Shown here in pieces: positions 41,348 to 49,844 of a stretch of DNA of 64,000 bases (positions are counted from its first letter, which is position 1; the number at the start of each line of letters is the position of its first letter). Below the pieces are notes generated by a model, which worked only from the letters and a program-made list of their open reading frames with translations, made no database searches and had not been told where the DNA came from. Position numbers and translations under genes: made by a program. The stretch is from positions 1,186,501-1,250,500 of the forward strand of contig NZ_OY781882.1 of assembly GCF_963677125.1 (NCBI RefSeq), read 5' to 3'. The DNA comes from an uncultured Desulfobacter sp. (GTDB lineage Bacteria > Desulfobacterota > Desulfobacteria > Desulfobacterales > Desulfobacteraceae).

Positions 41348-42361
41348 TCAGGCCGTAAATAAAATAGATTCGTTTACCTGGCTTGCCCGCTGGGTACCGG
41401 TAAGAACCATGGCCTGAATCAATTCGGTTCTTACGGTTTCAATAAAGGCCTTTACACCCTCTTTGAGTCCACCTAAGGCAGCCACGCTGAATGGACGACC
41501 GATCATCACGGCATCTGCGCCCAGGGCCAGCATTTTCAAGATATCTCCGCCACTTCTCACCCCGCCGTCGGCCAGTATGCAAACGTCGCTGCCTACGGCC
41601 TTGGCGATCTGAGGCAATACCCTGGCTGCCCCCGGTGTATACTCCAGGACGCGTCCTCCGTGATTGGAGACCACAATGGCGTCAGCCCCGGCAGATACAG
41701 CAGCCTTGGCATCAGAGACAGTCATCACCCCTTTTACAATAAACTTCATGCCTGATTTTTTAATGATTCGCCCCAGTTCATCCACGTTTTTGGGCGAGAC
41801 CGGCCGGCCCATCTTCCGCAGAGTGATCAGACCGGCTGCATCAATGTCCATGCCCATGATATCGGTTCCGCAGCTCTGGACCTTCTTAATCTTTTCAAAA
41901 AATTCATCTCCTTCCCAGGGCTTGATAAAGGGAATACCATTTCCCTTTACCGTCTTGATCTCTTCCAGGGCGGTCTGGTGGATAAATTCAGGAACACCGT
42001 CCCCTGTACAGCCTATAATCCCGGCCTCTTTGCAACCCTGGAGAATAGCCCTTACATAATCTTGTTCGCTGATCTTTCCGCCCATATTAAAGGAAACCCC
42101 GCCGATAGGGGCGGCAAGCAGGGGTAAAGACAGCTTTTTTCCTAAAATTTCGACACCTGTGTCCGGTTCCGTCACCCCATGAATCAAGCGCATATTAAAA
42201 TGCAGTTCGTCCAGGGCTGCCAGGTTATCTTTAAAGGCGGCGGCCGTGCCGATCCCCCCCATTCCCGGAACCTCTCCTGCGCAAACCCTGCCGTCGCATC
42301 TGGAACAGACCCGACAAAAACCATCCATCATTTCTCTTGCCTTATCGCGTATTTCTTTCAC
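41348..42361 (-). CDS. FMN-dependent alpha-hydroxy-acid oxidising protein
   Basis: A 337-residue TIM-barrel flavoprotein related to lactate and glycolate oxidases and to type 2 IPP isomerase. FMN-binding segments LLAAPIGGVSFN, FIVKGVMTVSDAKAAVSAGADAIVVSNHGGR and DGGVRSGGDILKMLALGADAVMIGRP are present. An N-terminal cysteine cluster (FCRVCSRCDGRVCAG) is unusual for canonical members and looks metal-binding, possibly Fe-S, as seen in some anaerobe-type homologues. Substrate not assignable. It lies 38 bases downstream of no close partner; the alarmone hydrolase follows on the same strand. Confidence 0.85.
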   Translation of the reverse strand: MKEIRDKAREMMDGFCRVCSRCDGRVCAGEVPGMGGIGTAAAFKDNLAALDELHFNMRLIHGVTEPDTGVEILGKKLSLPLLAAPIGGVSFNMGGKISEQDYVRAILQGCKEAGIIGCTGDGVPEFIHQTALEEIKTVKGNGIPFIKPWEGDEFFEKIKKVQSCGTDIMGMDIDAAGLITLRKMGRPVSPKNVDELGRIIKKSGMKFIVKGVMTVSDAKAAVSAGADAIVVSNHGGRVLEYTPGAARVLPQIAKAVGSDVCILADGGVRSGGDILKMLALGADAVMIGRPFSVAALGGLKEGVKAFIETVRTELIQAMVLTGTQRASQVNESILFTA

Positions 42362-42490
42362 GTTCTATTTTCCTGTGGTTTTAAAATTAAACGAATAGAT
42401 AGAATGATATAATTCTTTTTACCATTCTTCAAATGGATGTTGGATTTTTTTTGCAGTCAGTTTTCTGCTGGGAGAAATCTTCAGCCAGGG

Positions 42491-42701
42491 CTAATCCTGG
42501 CGTCCGGAAGGAATGTTCTCTATGACCATGATGTCCTGAACACCTATAAAGGCTTCATTGTCGGTCGCGTACCCGGTCAAAGTCAATGTCTTATAACCGC
42601 TTTTTTGTCATGGCTTTTTCTCCTGTGTTGGCAACCTGCTCCGCAGTTTCAGGCACGACCTCCTGAAATTGCGAAGGCAGGCGCTTATAGTTTTTTACTT
42701 T
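42491..42701 (-). pseudogene. Possible frameshifted gene remnant behind the dihaem peroxidase
   Basis: Directly after the peroxidase stop the same frame reads NYKRLPSQFQEVVPETAEQ and ends MTKKRL, then a second frame, shifted by one base, reads GYKTLTLTGYATDNEAFIGV and ends ENIPSGRQD before a stop. Both halves look protein-like and neither has its own full gene. A decayed small gene is the simplest reading; chance cannot be excluded. The rest of the 340-base gap to 42362 holds nothing else I can support. Confidence 0.3.
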
Positions 42702-43760
42702 TTAATCATCCGTCAAGGTCATTAGAAATGCTTCGATTTTTTCCAAATCTGTATCTGACAAACCTATGCTTCCGACCTCTGTTGACAGATTATATGGCAC
42801 TTCCGGTGTAAAACCACTGCTGTCATTTATAAACTTTAACATTTCAATAAGGGTTGGAAACACGCCGTTGTGGGAATAAGGGGGTGTCAGTGCGATATTG
42901 CGGAGGGTAGGAATTTTAAACTTACCGTCTTGGGCAGAACCTTTAATTACACCTAAGCCTAAATCCGGGTCCTCCGCATCAATTCCCGGGTTGACCGGCA
43001 CACCGATATTGGCGTATTGGTAATTGGTGAAAAGAGCTGCAGGCGCACCCAATGCCTCTGTCGTGGAATGGCAGATGGCACAATTGGCCTCGAAGAGAGC
43101 CTGTCCCGTCCGCTCCACTTTGGAAAGCCCTCCCCTGTCAAACTTTGAAGTGAATTTTGTCACCTCGATTGAGCGTTCATATGTCGCTATGGCTATGCCG
43201 AAGTTGTTATATACGGCGTCCACTTCCTCATGAGTTTCCAAGTTATCAAGTGATCCACGCCCAAAAATTTTGTTCCATAGGTTTAAGTAGTCGGAATCCC
43301 GAATTACCTGAATCACCGCCTCTTTACTCGGCATAGCCATTTCTTTGGGATTTAAAGGCGGCCCCTGAGCCTGTTCGGCAAGGGGATCTCCGAGCACAGA
43401 GCCGTCTGCCCGGCCGTCCCAGAACATCCCGCCAACATAATCGCCATCCTCATTCAAGTACAATGGCGGGCTAAACCCGGCATATGCGGCGGACGGAGCA
43501 TTCCGCCCACCTTTGCTGACACCGTCTGCACCGGTTGAAACAAAGTTGATATCAGGATCCAGATAATTGGTGAGATCTGCAAACCCACTGGTATGGTGAT
43601 GGCAGTCTCGGCAGGATTGTGTACCGTAGTACGACATGTTCGTGTCCTTATAAATTCGCTTCCCAAGCCTTTCCATATCCGTCAGACTGTCGTCGGCAGC
43701 CCAGACTGCCGAAATTAAAAATAGGGAACTTACCAAAAAACCTGTCAGCTTTTTCATCAT
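42702..43760 (-). CDS. Dihaem cytochrome c peroxidase / MauG-family protein
   Basis: A periplasmic 352-residue protein with a Sec signal peptide (KKLTGFLVSSLFLISAVWA). Two c-type haem motifs are present: CRDCH at 50-54 and CAICH near 232. MFWDGRADG and KIPTLRNIALTPPYSHNG are typical of bacterial dihaem peroxidases and MauG relatives. It should reduce hydrogen peroxide or carry out another oxidation using electrons from a cytochrome. GGAG precedes the double-Met start. It lies about 200 bases downstream of a two-component system on the same strand, which may regulate it. Confidence 0.9.
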   Translation of the reverse strand: MMKKLTGFLVSSLFLISAVWAADDSLTDMERLGKRIYKDTNMSYYGTQSCRDCHHHTSGFADLTNYLDPDINFVSTGADGVSKGGRNAPSAAYAGFSPPLYLNEDGDYVGGMFWDGRADGSVLGDPLAEQAQGPPLNPKEMAMPSKEAVIQVIRDSDYLNLWNKIFGRGSLDNLETHEEVDAVYNNFGIAIATYERSIEVTKFTSKFDRGGLSKVERTGQALFEANCAICHSTTEALGAPAALFTNYQYANIGVPVNPGIDAEDPDLGLGVIKGSAQDGKFKIPTLRNIALTPPYSHNGVFPTLIEMLKFINDSSGFTPEVPYNLSTEVGSIGLSDTDLEKIEAFLMTLTDD

Positions 43761-43887
43761 GTTACTCTCCTTTTACTTTTTTTGAATGTAAAAAATTTGT
43801 CTGCTACAAGGTAACATGTAGCCTAACTTGATGAACAAATAGATACCGATAACGTCCACCTTACCAGATGTGAATTTTGAAGGATAT

Positions 43888-43911
43888 TGGCAAAATGCCT
43901 AGTTTAGGCAT
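43888..43911 (-). terminator. Probable terminator of the two-component operon
   Basis: On the minus strand ATGCCTA-AAC-TAGGCAT (43911-43895) is followed by TTTTG. The stem is only 7 bp but perfect. It lies between the response regulator and the peroxidase gene. Confidence 0.5.
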
Positions 43912-43956
43912 AGCCGGTGGCTTAAAAGTTTAGGAAAGAAGAGCTTCCTTGAAGAG

Positions 43957-44616
43957 TTACAGGGTGGTAATCCCTTCCCGTATGGCAAATTTGGTCAGTT
44001 CCGCAATGGACTGGACGCCGATCTTTGTCATGATGTTTCTTCGGTGGGCATCGACGGTTTTTGAGCTTACATGAAGTTTTTCAGCGATCTCTTTGGTATT
44101 TTGACCTTCGGAAATCAATTGAAGAATTTCACGTTCACGATCCGTCAAAGATTTTCGATTTATGCCCCGATTCGTATCATTTTCAGAAACAACGCACGAC
44201 AGGTATCCGTCTACAATGGTTCCTGCAATTTCAGGGCTGATGTAGACCTGCCCTTTTGCCACCAGGCGGACGGCCGAAACCAGTTCTTTTGCAATGCAAT
44301 TTTTCAGGATATAACCGGATACCCCCGCCAGGAACATCCCTTCAACAAAGCGCTTGTCTGAGTACATGGAAAGGGCCAAAACTTTGGTGCCGGGAGCTTC
44401 GGATATGATTTTGCGGGTGGCCTCCATACCGTTTAATTCAGGCATGGAGACATCCATAATCACAAGATCCGGTTTAAATTTTTTAACTGCCGACAGGGCG
44501 GCCCTTCCATCGTCGGCCTCAGCGAGAACTGAAAAATCCTTTTCGCGGTCAAGAAGCAGCCTGAGCCCTTCACGAATCAAATGATGATCATCAGCAAGAA
44601 TGATATTGATTTTCAT
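43957..44616 (-). CDS. NarL/LuxR-family response regulator
   Basis: A 219-residue transcription factor. Receiver: acidic DD at 9-10 (LADDHHLIREGLRLLL), acceptor Asp in VIMDVSMPELNG, and Lys in YILKNC. The C-terminal LuxR-type helix-turn-helix is LTDREREILQLISEGQNTKEIAEKLHVSSKTVDAHRRN in overlapping parts (residues about 152-190). It starts 10 bases after the kinase stop, so it is the partner of that kinase. Confidence 0.93.
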   Translation of the reverse strand: MKINIILADDHHLIREGLRLLLDREKDFSVLAEADDGRAALSAVKKFKPDLVIMDVSMPELNGMEATRKIISEAPGTKVLALSMYSDKRFVEGMFLAGVSGYILKNCIAKELVSAVRLVAKGQVYISPEIAGTIVDGYLSCVVSENDTNRGINRKSLTDREREILQLISEGQNTKEIAEKLHVSSKTVDAHRRNIMTKIGVQSIAELTKFAIREGITTL

Positions 44617-44626
44617 GGTGCTTCCT

Positions 44627-46426
44627 TTAAATGGTATGTTTCAAATGATACGGGACCCTCAAAATGGCCCGGGTTCCGGTACCGGGTTCAGATAAAACCA
44701 CGAACTTGCCGCCAATGGAACTGAACTGTTCCCGGATGCTGAATAGACCGAATCCAATATTTTTATACTGTTTTTCAGGATTAAACCCAACCCCGTTATC
44801 TGTCACACGGATTTCAAAAAAATACGCTTCTTGGGATAGACTAACCGTTATTTGTGACGCGTTTGCGTGTTTGATGATATTGTGAAGCAATTCTCTTACT
44901 GTCCTAAAAACAAGAATACTCAGACTATTATCCAGCCGATTTTTTTTTAGATCTCCCTCTAAAAGTGTTTCGATGCCGCTTTGGCTAAAGGTGTTTTCCA
45001 AAAGCCACTCCAGGGCAGGCTTCAACCCAAGTTCATAAAGTATTGGCGGGCTGATTTCAAAGGTCAAGGTCCGGGTTTTTTGGATAATATCTTCGAGTAT
45101 ATCTTCTACTTCTTTCATTTCCATAGCCCGGGTTCTATTAACCGCGGTGCAGGACTCTTTGAGCATGGAGAGTTTTAACCGGCATATCGCCAGATTTTGA
45201 CTGATCTGGTCATGAAGATCTGAGGCAAGACGCCGCCTCTCCCTTTCTTCGGTCAAAAGGAGTTTGTAAGTAAGTTGCCGTAACCGGGTCCGATGTGACT
45301 GGAGTTTTTCCTGGGAACTTTTCCGCTCCCGGATTTCATGATTTAAATGGGTATTGGTCTGTTGCAGATTCTTATGAACCTGGGTAAGTTTATTGAAGAG
45401 CATTTGAAACTCACCGCATAAAATGCCTATTTCATCATTCCTGTCTAAAAAAAGTGGAGATAAAGGCGGTTTTGAGTTTCCTAAGGAAACGACTCTCTCC
45501 GTTAGTTTTCCCAAAGGTTCAATCACCACCCGGTTCAATAAAAAAAACATCACAAGCAGCAGAATAAACCCGGCCAAAATCGTGGAGATTAAAACAAAAA
45601 ACATTGTGTTTACGGCATATTTCATAATTTGGCGTGGAATTTCGGCTCGGATAATGAGGTCAGAAGAATCGGTCAGTCCTTTGAAAACACCGTAAGCAAA
45701 AAGCATGTTTTTATTTTGTTCTTCAAACACGGGACCGGAATTTTTTTTCAATCTCTCAAATACAGATCCGGATTCAGCAGAAATAGACGTATCGTGTAAA
45801 AGCCAATACCGATGATCCACCTTGGTCTGATCCGCCAGGGTTTTCATGTATCTCTCATTCAGAAAACGACCCATAATCAAATAACCTTTGGGCGGCCCGG
45901 TATGAAGGCTTTGGATGACAGGCCGAGACGCCATAAGAAGGGGGCCTTTATCGGTGGCATAAACTCCGGCAACACTGCTCTCTATATCTTTTGTGTGCGC
46001 CATGAATACATGGGAAAGCGGAAAACGGTCTTCGGCGAACTGGGTGATGTTCAATTCCAGGCCGGATTTTAAATCCACTATTTTTTTCCAGAGGACACGG
46101 CCTTCAAGATCCAGGACCATGATGAGGTTCAATCTGTTGTCGATAAAAGTTGTATAAACCAAATTAGACCGGATGAAGTCCATATTGGCGTCCTGAACAA
46201 ACGCATACGCATCATCCCAGGCCGCCCAGTCATGGACAAATTCGTCAAGATAATGAATTTCCCTTCTCAGGGCTTCAAGACACCGGTTCAAGTCTTTTTC
46301 TGCCTCAAGTCGTTCTTGCAGAACAAAACTTGGAAAAACTACGAACCGCTCAATCGCGTAGCTTAAAACACCGTATAAAAGCATTACCGCCAATAAAACG
46401 CCCAGAATTTTTGTTCTCAACTTCAT
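44627..46426 (-). CDS. CHASE4 sensor histidine kinase of the NarX/DegS type
   Basis: A membrane kinase of 599 residues. TM1 is at about 7-30, then a periplasmic CHASE4 domain with the typical FVHDWAAWDDAYAF, TM2 near 270-300, HAMP to about 350 and a short coiled coil. The HisKA_3 dimerisation domain has the phospho-accepting His in LASDLHDQISQNL, followed by an HATPase with DNGVGFNPE and GFGLFSIREQ. It phosphorylates the NarL-type regulator encoded directly downstream. CHASE4 ligands are unknown; the nearby periplasmic peroxidase suggests a redox or stress stimulus, which is inference. Confidence 0.92.
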   Translation of the reverse strand: MKLRTKILGVLLAVMLLYGVLSYAIERFVVFPSFVLQERLEAEKDLNRCLEALRREIHYLDEFVHDWAAWDDAYAFVQDANMDFIRSNLVYTTFIDNRLNLIMVLDLEGRVLWKKIVDLKSGLELNITQFAEDRFPLSHVFMAHTKDIESSVAGVYATDKGPLLMASRPVIQSLHTGPPKGYLIMGRFLNERYMKTLADQTKVDHRYWLLHDTSISAESGSVFERLKKNSGPVFEEQNKNMLFAYGVFKGLTDSSDLIIRAEIPRQIMKYAVNTMFFVLISTILAGFILLLVMFFLLNRVVIEPLGKLTERVVSLGNSKPPLSPLFLDRNDEIGILCGEFQMLFNKLTQVHKNLQQTNTHLNHEIRERKSSQEKLQSHRTRLRQLTYKLLLTEERERRRLASDLHDQISQNLAICRLKLSMLKESCTAVNRTRAMEMKEVEDILEDIIQKTRTLTFEISPPILYELGLKPALEWLLENTFSQSGIETLLEGDLKKNRLDNSLSILVFRTVRELLHNIIKHANASQITVSLSQEAYFFEIRVTDNGVGFNPEKQYKNIGFGLFSIREQFSSIGGKFVVLSEPGTGTRAILRVPYHLKHTI

Positions 46427-46604
46427 GGCCCATAGTATTTAATTACAAGGGGGGAATCAAGCGGTGGAATATGGAATTTATCTTCTCTGTTTTTTTTCAT
46501 GTAATCACCCTGATTCCTTGACTGATTATGGGGACAGTGATAGCTTTGGTATGACACAATTTCAAAACAGTTCACAACGTCTATTGTTTAATCGGGTACT
46601 ATCT

Positions 46605-46747
46605 AGTGTCTGAACGAAAACCTGGAAATTTTGTTGAGTACAAGGCGGGCGCAAATTTTAACCGGAGGAATACATGACGTATTTTGAGGATTAAAATTTG
46701 AGACAAACGCCGTAATCGGCAAAATTTACGGTTTTCGGTCGGGCACT
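46605..46747. mobile_element. MITE-like element with terminal inverted repeats
   Basis: A 143-bp element. The left end AGTGTCTGAACGAAAACC (from 46605) and the right end, on the other strand AGTGCCCGACCGAAAACC (to 46747), match at most positions, and the similarity continues into AAATTTTG. Internal CAAATTTTAA/TTAAAATTTG arms allow the whole element to fold as a hairpin. ATCT flanks both sides (46601-46604 and 46748-46751), a possible target duplication. It encodes no protein. The ribosome-binding site of the next gene lies just outside. Confidence 0.65.
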
Positions 46748-46779
46748 ATCTAAGCAGATTAAAATCAGGAGGTCATAAC

Positions 46780-47919
46780 ATGGAAATTATCGGCATAGAT
46801 GTGGGGTTTGGTTTTACAAAAGCATATAACGGACAAAATTCGGTAATTTTCAAATCCCTGATCGGCGATGCAGCTGAAATCCAGTTTATGTCAACCTTGG
46901 GTGATGCTGCAGCAACGGCTAATCTGCATATCACCTTGGACAATAAAACTTATTTTTTAGGCTCCTATGCCGAACGTCAATCAAGCCTGACCGAATACAC
47001 CCTTAACCAGGAAAAAATGGTGGAAGAATTCGTCAAAATCCTTGCCCTTGCGGCAGCAGGGACATGTTCCCAGGCCCATGGCCCGATCAATGTGGTAACC
47101 GGCCTGCCTGTAGCGTACTTAAAGCGGGATACCAAACGGCTTAAAGAGATTATCCAAGGTGAGCACGAAATCATCTACCATCACCAGGACGCCCCGGATG
47201 AACATAGAAAACTTTCCATTGACAAGGTGCATGTCATACCCCAGCCTATTGGGTCCATTTTCAACCTGATTTTTGACGATGACGGAAAAATCTGCGACAG
47301 GGATCTTGCGGCCTCCAAGCTCGGGGTGGTGGATATTGGTTTTAAAACAACGGATTTTTCTATTTTTGACCATCTCCAGTACATTGAAAGGGGCTCGTCA
47401 ACCATGGAAACAGGGGTATCCAAATGCTTTTCGGTGATCGCGGATAAGCTGCGCCAGGAAAGTGGTGTCAATATCGAACTTTATAAAATTTTTAAATTCA
47501 TCGAATCCGGTGTGATTAAAATTAGAGGCAAGGAATATAATGTGCTTAATCTTAAAAAGCGGGTGTATACACACGCAGCCTCGACCATCGCCTCTGATTT
47601 GAACCGGTTATGGAAAAATGACTGGGATATTGATAATATTATCATATCCGGAGGTGGGTCTATCCCTTTGGCCGAATTTCTGATACCATCCGTTGAAGGC
47701 AATGTGATCCCCATCCCCAAGAGCATTGACGCACGGTTTAATAATGTTCAGGGGTATTGTAAATTTGGTCATTATAAGTGGGGAAAAGACAAGGTGATAG
47801 CTTCCCGGCCGGCGCCTGCCCCTAAAGAAGAGACGCCGATCCAAGAAGAGGAACCGTCTTCGGAAGAAACAGATAAAACAGGGAAAGGACTTGCCTGGTT
47901 AAGAAGGCAAAACGCATAG
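46780..47919 (+). CDS. ParM/StbA-type actin-like ATPase
   Basis: A 379-residue actin-fold protein: phosphate-1 IGIDVGFGFTKAY at the N-terminus, phosphate-2 GVVDIGFKTTDFSIF near 186-200 and adenosine loop IIISGGGSIPLAE near 286-298. The DVGFG..TK opening is that of the ParM/StbA and archaeal-actin (Alp) group used for plasmid segregation, clearly different from the MamK-like gene at 39547. The last 40 residues form an acidic Glu/Pro-rich tail ending LAWLRRQNA. No centromere-like repeats or adaptor (parR) gene flank it. AGGAGG precedes the ATG. It is followed by larB after 7 bases. Confidence 0.85.
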   Translation: MEIIGIDVGFGFTKAYNGQNSVIFKSLIGDAAEIQFMSTLGDAAATANLHITLDNKTYFLGSYAERQSSLTEYTLNQEKMVEEFVKILALAAAGTCSQAHGPINVVTGLPVAYLKRDTKRLKEIIQGEHEIIYHHQDAPDEHRKLSIDKVHVIPQPIGSIFNLIFDDDGKICDRDLAASKLGVVDIGFKTTDFSIFDHLQYIERGSSTMETGVSKCFSVIADKLRQESGVNIELYKIFKFIESGVIKIRGKEYNVLNLKKRVYTHAASTIASDLNRLWKNDWDIDNIIISGGGSIPLAEFLIPSVEGNVIPIPKSIDARFNNVQGYCKFGHYKWGKDKVIASRPAPAPKEETPIQEEEPSSEETDKTGKGLAWLRRQNA

Positions 47920-47926
47920 ACGCTAT

Positions 47927-48688
47927 ATGAACATTGACACACTGACAAAAATTCTTTCCATGGTGGCTGACGGTGCACTGCCTGTCGGACAGGCGGCAGA
48001 TCAATTAAAACATCTCTCATTTGAAGATATTGGTTGCGCCCATGTGGATCATCATAGAGCACTGCGCAAAGGATTCCCCGAGGTGATTTTCGGGCAGGGT
48101 AAAACATCGACACAGATAATTGCCATTCTTGAAAAACTTGAAGAATCGGAAAATATTGTGCTTGTCACCCGCATTGACCCGGGAAAGGCCGACGTGGTTA
48201 AGTCCCGGTTTCCCAGTGCGCAATATTTTGATGACGCCCACCTGTTAAAAATCGAAAAACAGCCCCCGAAGATTACAGGCCAGGGGACGATCCTTATCGT
48301 CAGTGCCGGCACCTCCGATATCCCGGTGGCAATGGAAGCCTCTTTAACAGCCCAGGCCATGGGCAACCAGGTAAAAACCCTTTTTGATGTCGGGGTTGCA
48401 GGCATCCATCGCCTTTTCGCCCACCAAAGTGAACTTGAAAGCGCATCTGTGATTATTGTTGCCGCCGGTATGGAAGGTGCCCTGCCCTCGGTGGTGGGGG
48501 GACTTGTTAAATCCCCTGTCATTGCCGTGCCCACAAGTGTTGGTTACGGCACAAGCTTTAACGGTATGACCGCCCTTTTGGGCATGCTTAATTCCTGCAG
48601 TTCAAATATTGCTGTGGTCAACATAGACAATGGGTTTGGAGCAGGTTATATGGCTGCGACCATTAACCATGTGGGGATTGAATATTAA
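47927..48688 (+). CDS. larB: LarB-type nickel-pincer-cofactor carboxylase
   Basis: A 253-residue protein of the LarB family, which carboxylates the pyridinium ring of nicotinic acid adenine dinucleotide in making the nickel pincer cofactor. AIR-carboxylase-like C-terminal half: ILIVSAGTSDIPVAMEA, FDVGVAGIHRL, IVVAAGMEGALPSVV-like IIVAAGMEGALPSVVGG and VPTSVGYGTSFNG. The N-terminal half includes RALRKGFPEVIFGQGKT. larC, larE and a lactate racemase are not in the window, so either they lie elsewhere or the protein has another role. It is co-transcribed with the ParM-like gene. Confidence 0.92.
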   Translation: MNIDTLTKILSMVADGALPVGQAADQLKHLSFEDIGCAHVDHHRALRKGFPEVIFGQGKTSTQIIAILEKLEESENIVLVTRIDPGKADVVKSRFPSAQYFDDAHLLKIEKQPPKITGQGTILIVSAGTSDIPVAMEASLTAQAMGNQVKTLFDVGVAGIHRLFAHQSELESASVIIVAAGMEGALPSVVGGLVKSPVIAVPTSVGYGTSFNGMTALLGMLNSCSSNIAVVNIDNGFGAGYMAATINHVGIEY

Positions 48689-48695
48689 ATAGTGT

Positions 48696-49844
48696 CTATA
48701 TTTGTTGGCGCATTTTCAGGGCTTCCTTATTTGACGGATCAATTCTCAAAATGCGGTTTAGATAGTCGTCTGTCTGGAGAATACGTCTATTGCTGAAATG
48801 AATCTGGGCAATTTGAAGTTTGGTTTTAATATCCCCTCGCCTGCTATTATCAACCGTGACAAAGCATTCCAAGGCTTTTGCCTGATCGCCGGTTTGAAGA
48901 TAAATGGTCCCGGCCGTATACATCAAATCCATGTTGGAAGGATTATCTTTGATCGCCTCAGTAACGATATCGGCTACAAATTCATATTCCTGGTTCTCCA
49001 GGCATATATTGATGATTTGTCCCTGGAGTCCCTTGTTGGAGCGACTTTTTGACATGATACGCGAGAAAAGCATTCTTGCCTCATTTCTGAACCCGTTAAC
49101 CAAAAGTGTTTCTCCCAAACGAACCGCCGGTTCAAAATATTTCGTGCTGAAAGCAAGAATTTCCATATATAGCTGGGCCGCTCGTTTATAGGCTCGTTTT
49201 TTGATGTACAGCTTAGCCAGATGGCTACGGGATATAGTATCCTGACAATTTACAGCAACGGCCTTTTGAAGGCATTTTTCACCTATTTCGGTTTTCTTGA
49301 CCTGAATATATAAAAGCCCAAGCTTTCTTAGAATCCGTGATGCATTGGGTTTAAGCGCCAACGCTCTTCGAATTTCGTCTATGGCACCTTCAATATTTCC
49401 GGCCTCTTCACACGCCCTTGCCTCAAGCAGATGAAGCTTTGCCTTGTCAGGGTGGTTGGCGGCCTCAACAACACTCTTTATTTTCGTGTCCAAAGCAGCC
49501 AGAGTTAATGGTTTAAGAAGATATCCGTCCACTTCGTGTTCTGCAACATCAGCCACAATATCGCGTTCATTTTCGGCTGTAACCATAACAACGGGAATGT
49601 CCCTGATATTTTTATCCCGGCGCAGTCTGGCCAGCATTTCACTGCCGTTCATTTCCGGCATGTTCCAGTCAACGATGAGCAAATCACAGGATGAATTTTT
49701 CAACATATTTAAGCCTGACCTGCCATTGTCCGCAAATAAAAGATTTTTGCCGATTTCAAGATTCCGCAGCATTTTACGCAGGGTCAGGCGCATGCTTTTC
49801 ATGTCATCCACAATCAGTATAGTCATGTTTTGAATATCAATCAT
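48696..49844 (-). CDS. Receiver-TPR response regulator
   Basis: A 382-residue protein without a DNA-binding domain. Receiver at 7-125: DD at 13-14, acceptor Asp in IVDWNMPEMNG, Lys in LLKPL. From about 133 to the end there are some six to seven tetratricopeptide-like helical pairs (for example AGNIEGAIDEIRRALALKP, TGDQAKALECF), making a protein-interaction solenoid. Phosphorylation probably alters partner binding. It overlaps the upstream hybrid kinase gene by 4 bases and is its likely output. Confidence 0.9.
   Translation of the reverse strand: MIDIQNMTILIVDDMKSMRLTLRKMLRNLEIGKNLLFADNGRSGLNMLKNSSCDLLIVDWNMPEMNGSEMLARLRRDKNIRDIPVVMVTAENERDIVADVAEHEVDGYLLKPLTLAALDTKIKSVVEAANHPDKAKLHLLEARACEEAGNIEGAIDEIRRALALKPNASRILRKLGLLYIQVKKTEIGEKCLQKAVAVNCQDTISRSHLAKLYIKKRAYKRAAQLYMEILAFSTKYFEPAVRLGETLLVNGFRNEARMLFSRIMSKSRSNKGLQGQIINICLENQEYEFVADIVTEAIKDNPSNMDLMYTAGTIYLQTGDQAKALECFVTVDNSRRGDIKTKLQIAQIHFSNRRILQTDDYLNRILRIDPSNKEALKMRQQI

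Noticed and set aside
42437..42811. 124-codon plus-strand frame
   Set aside because: It overlaps the end of the peroxidase gene on the other strand and reads as unconvincing sequence; the minus-strand remnant is more protein-like.
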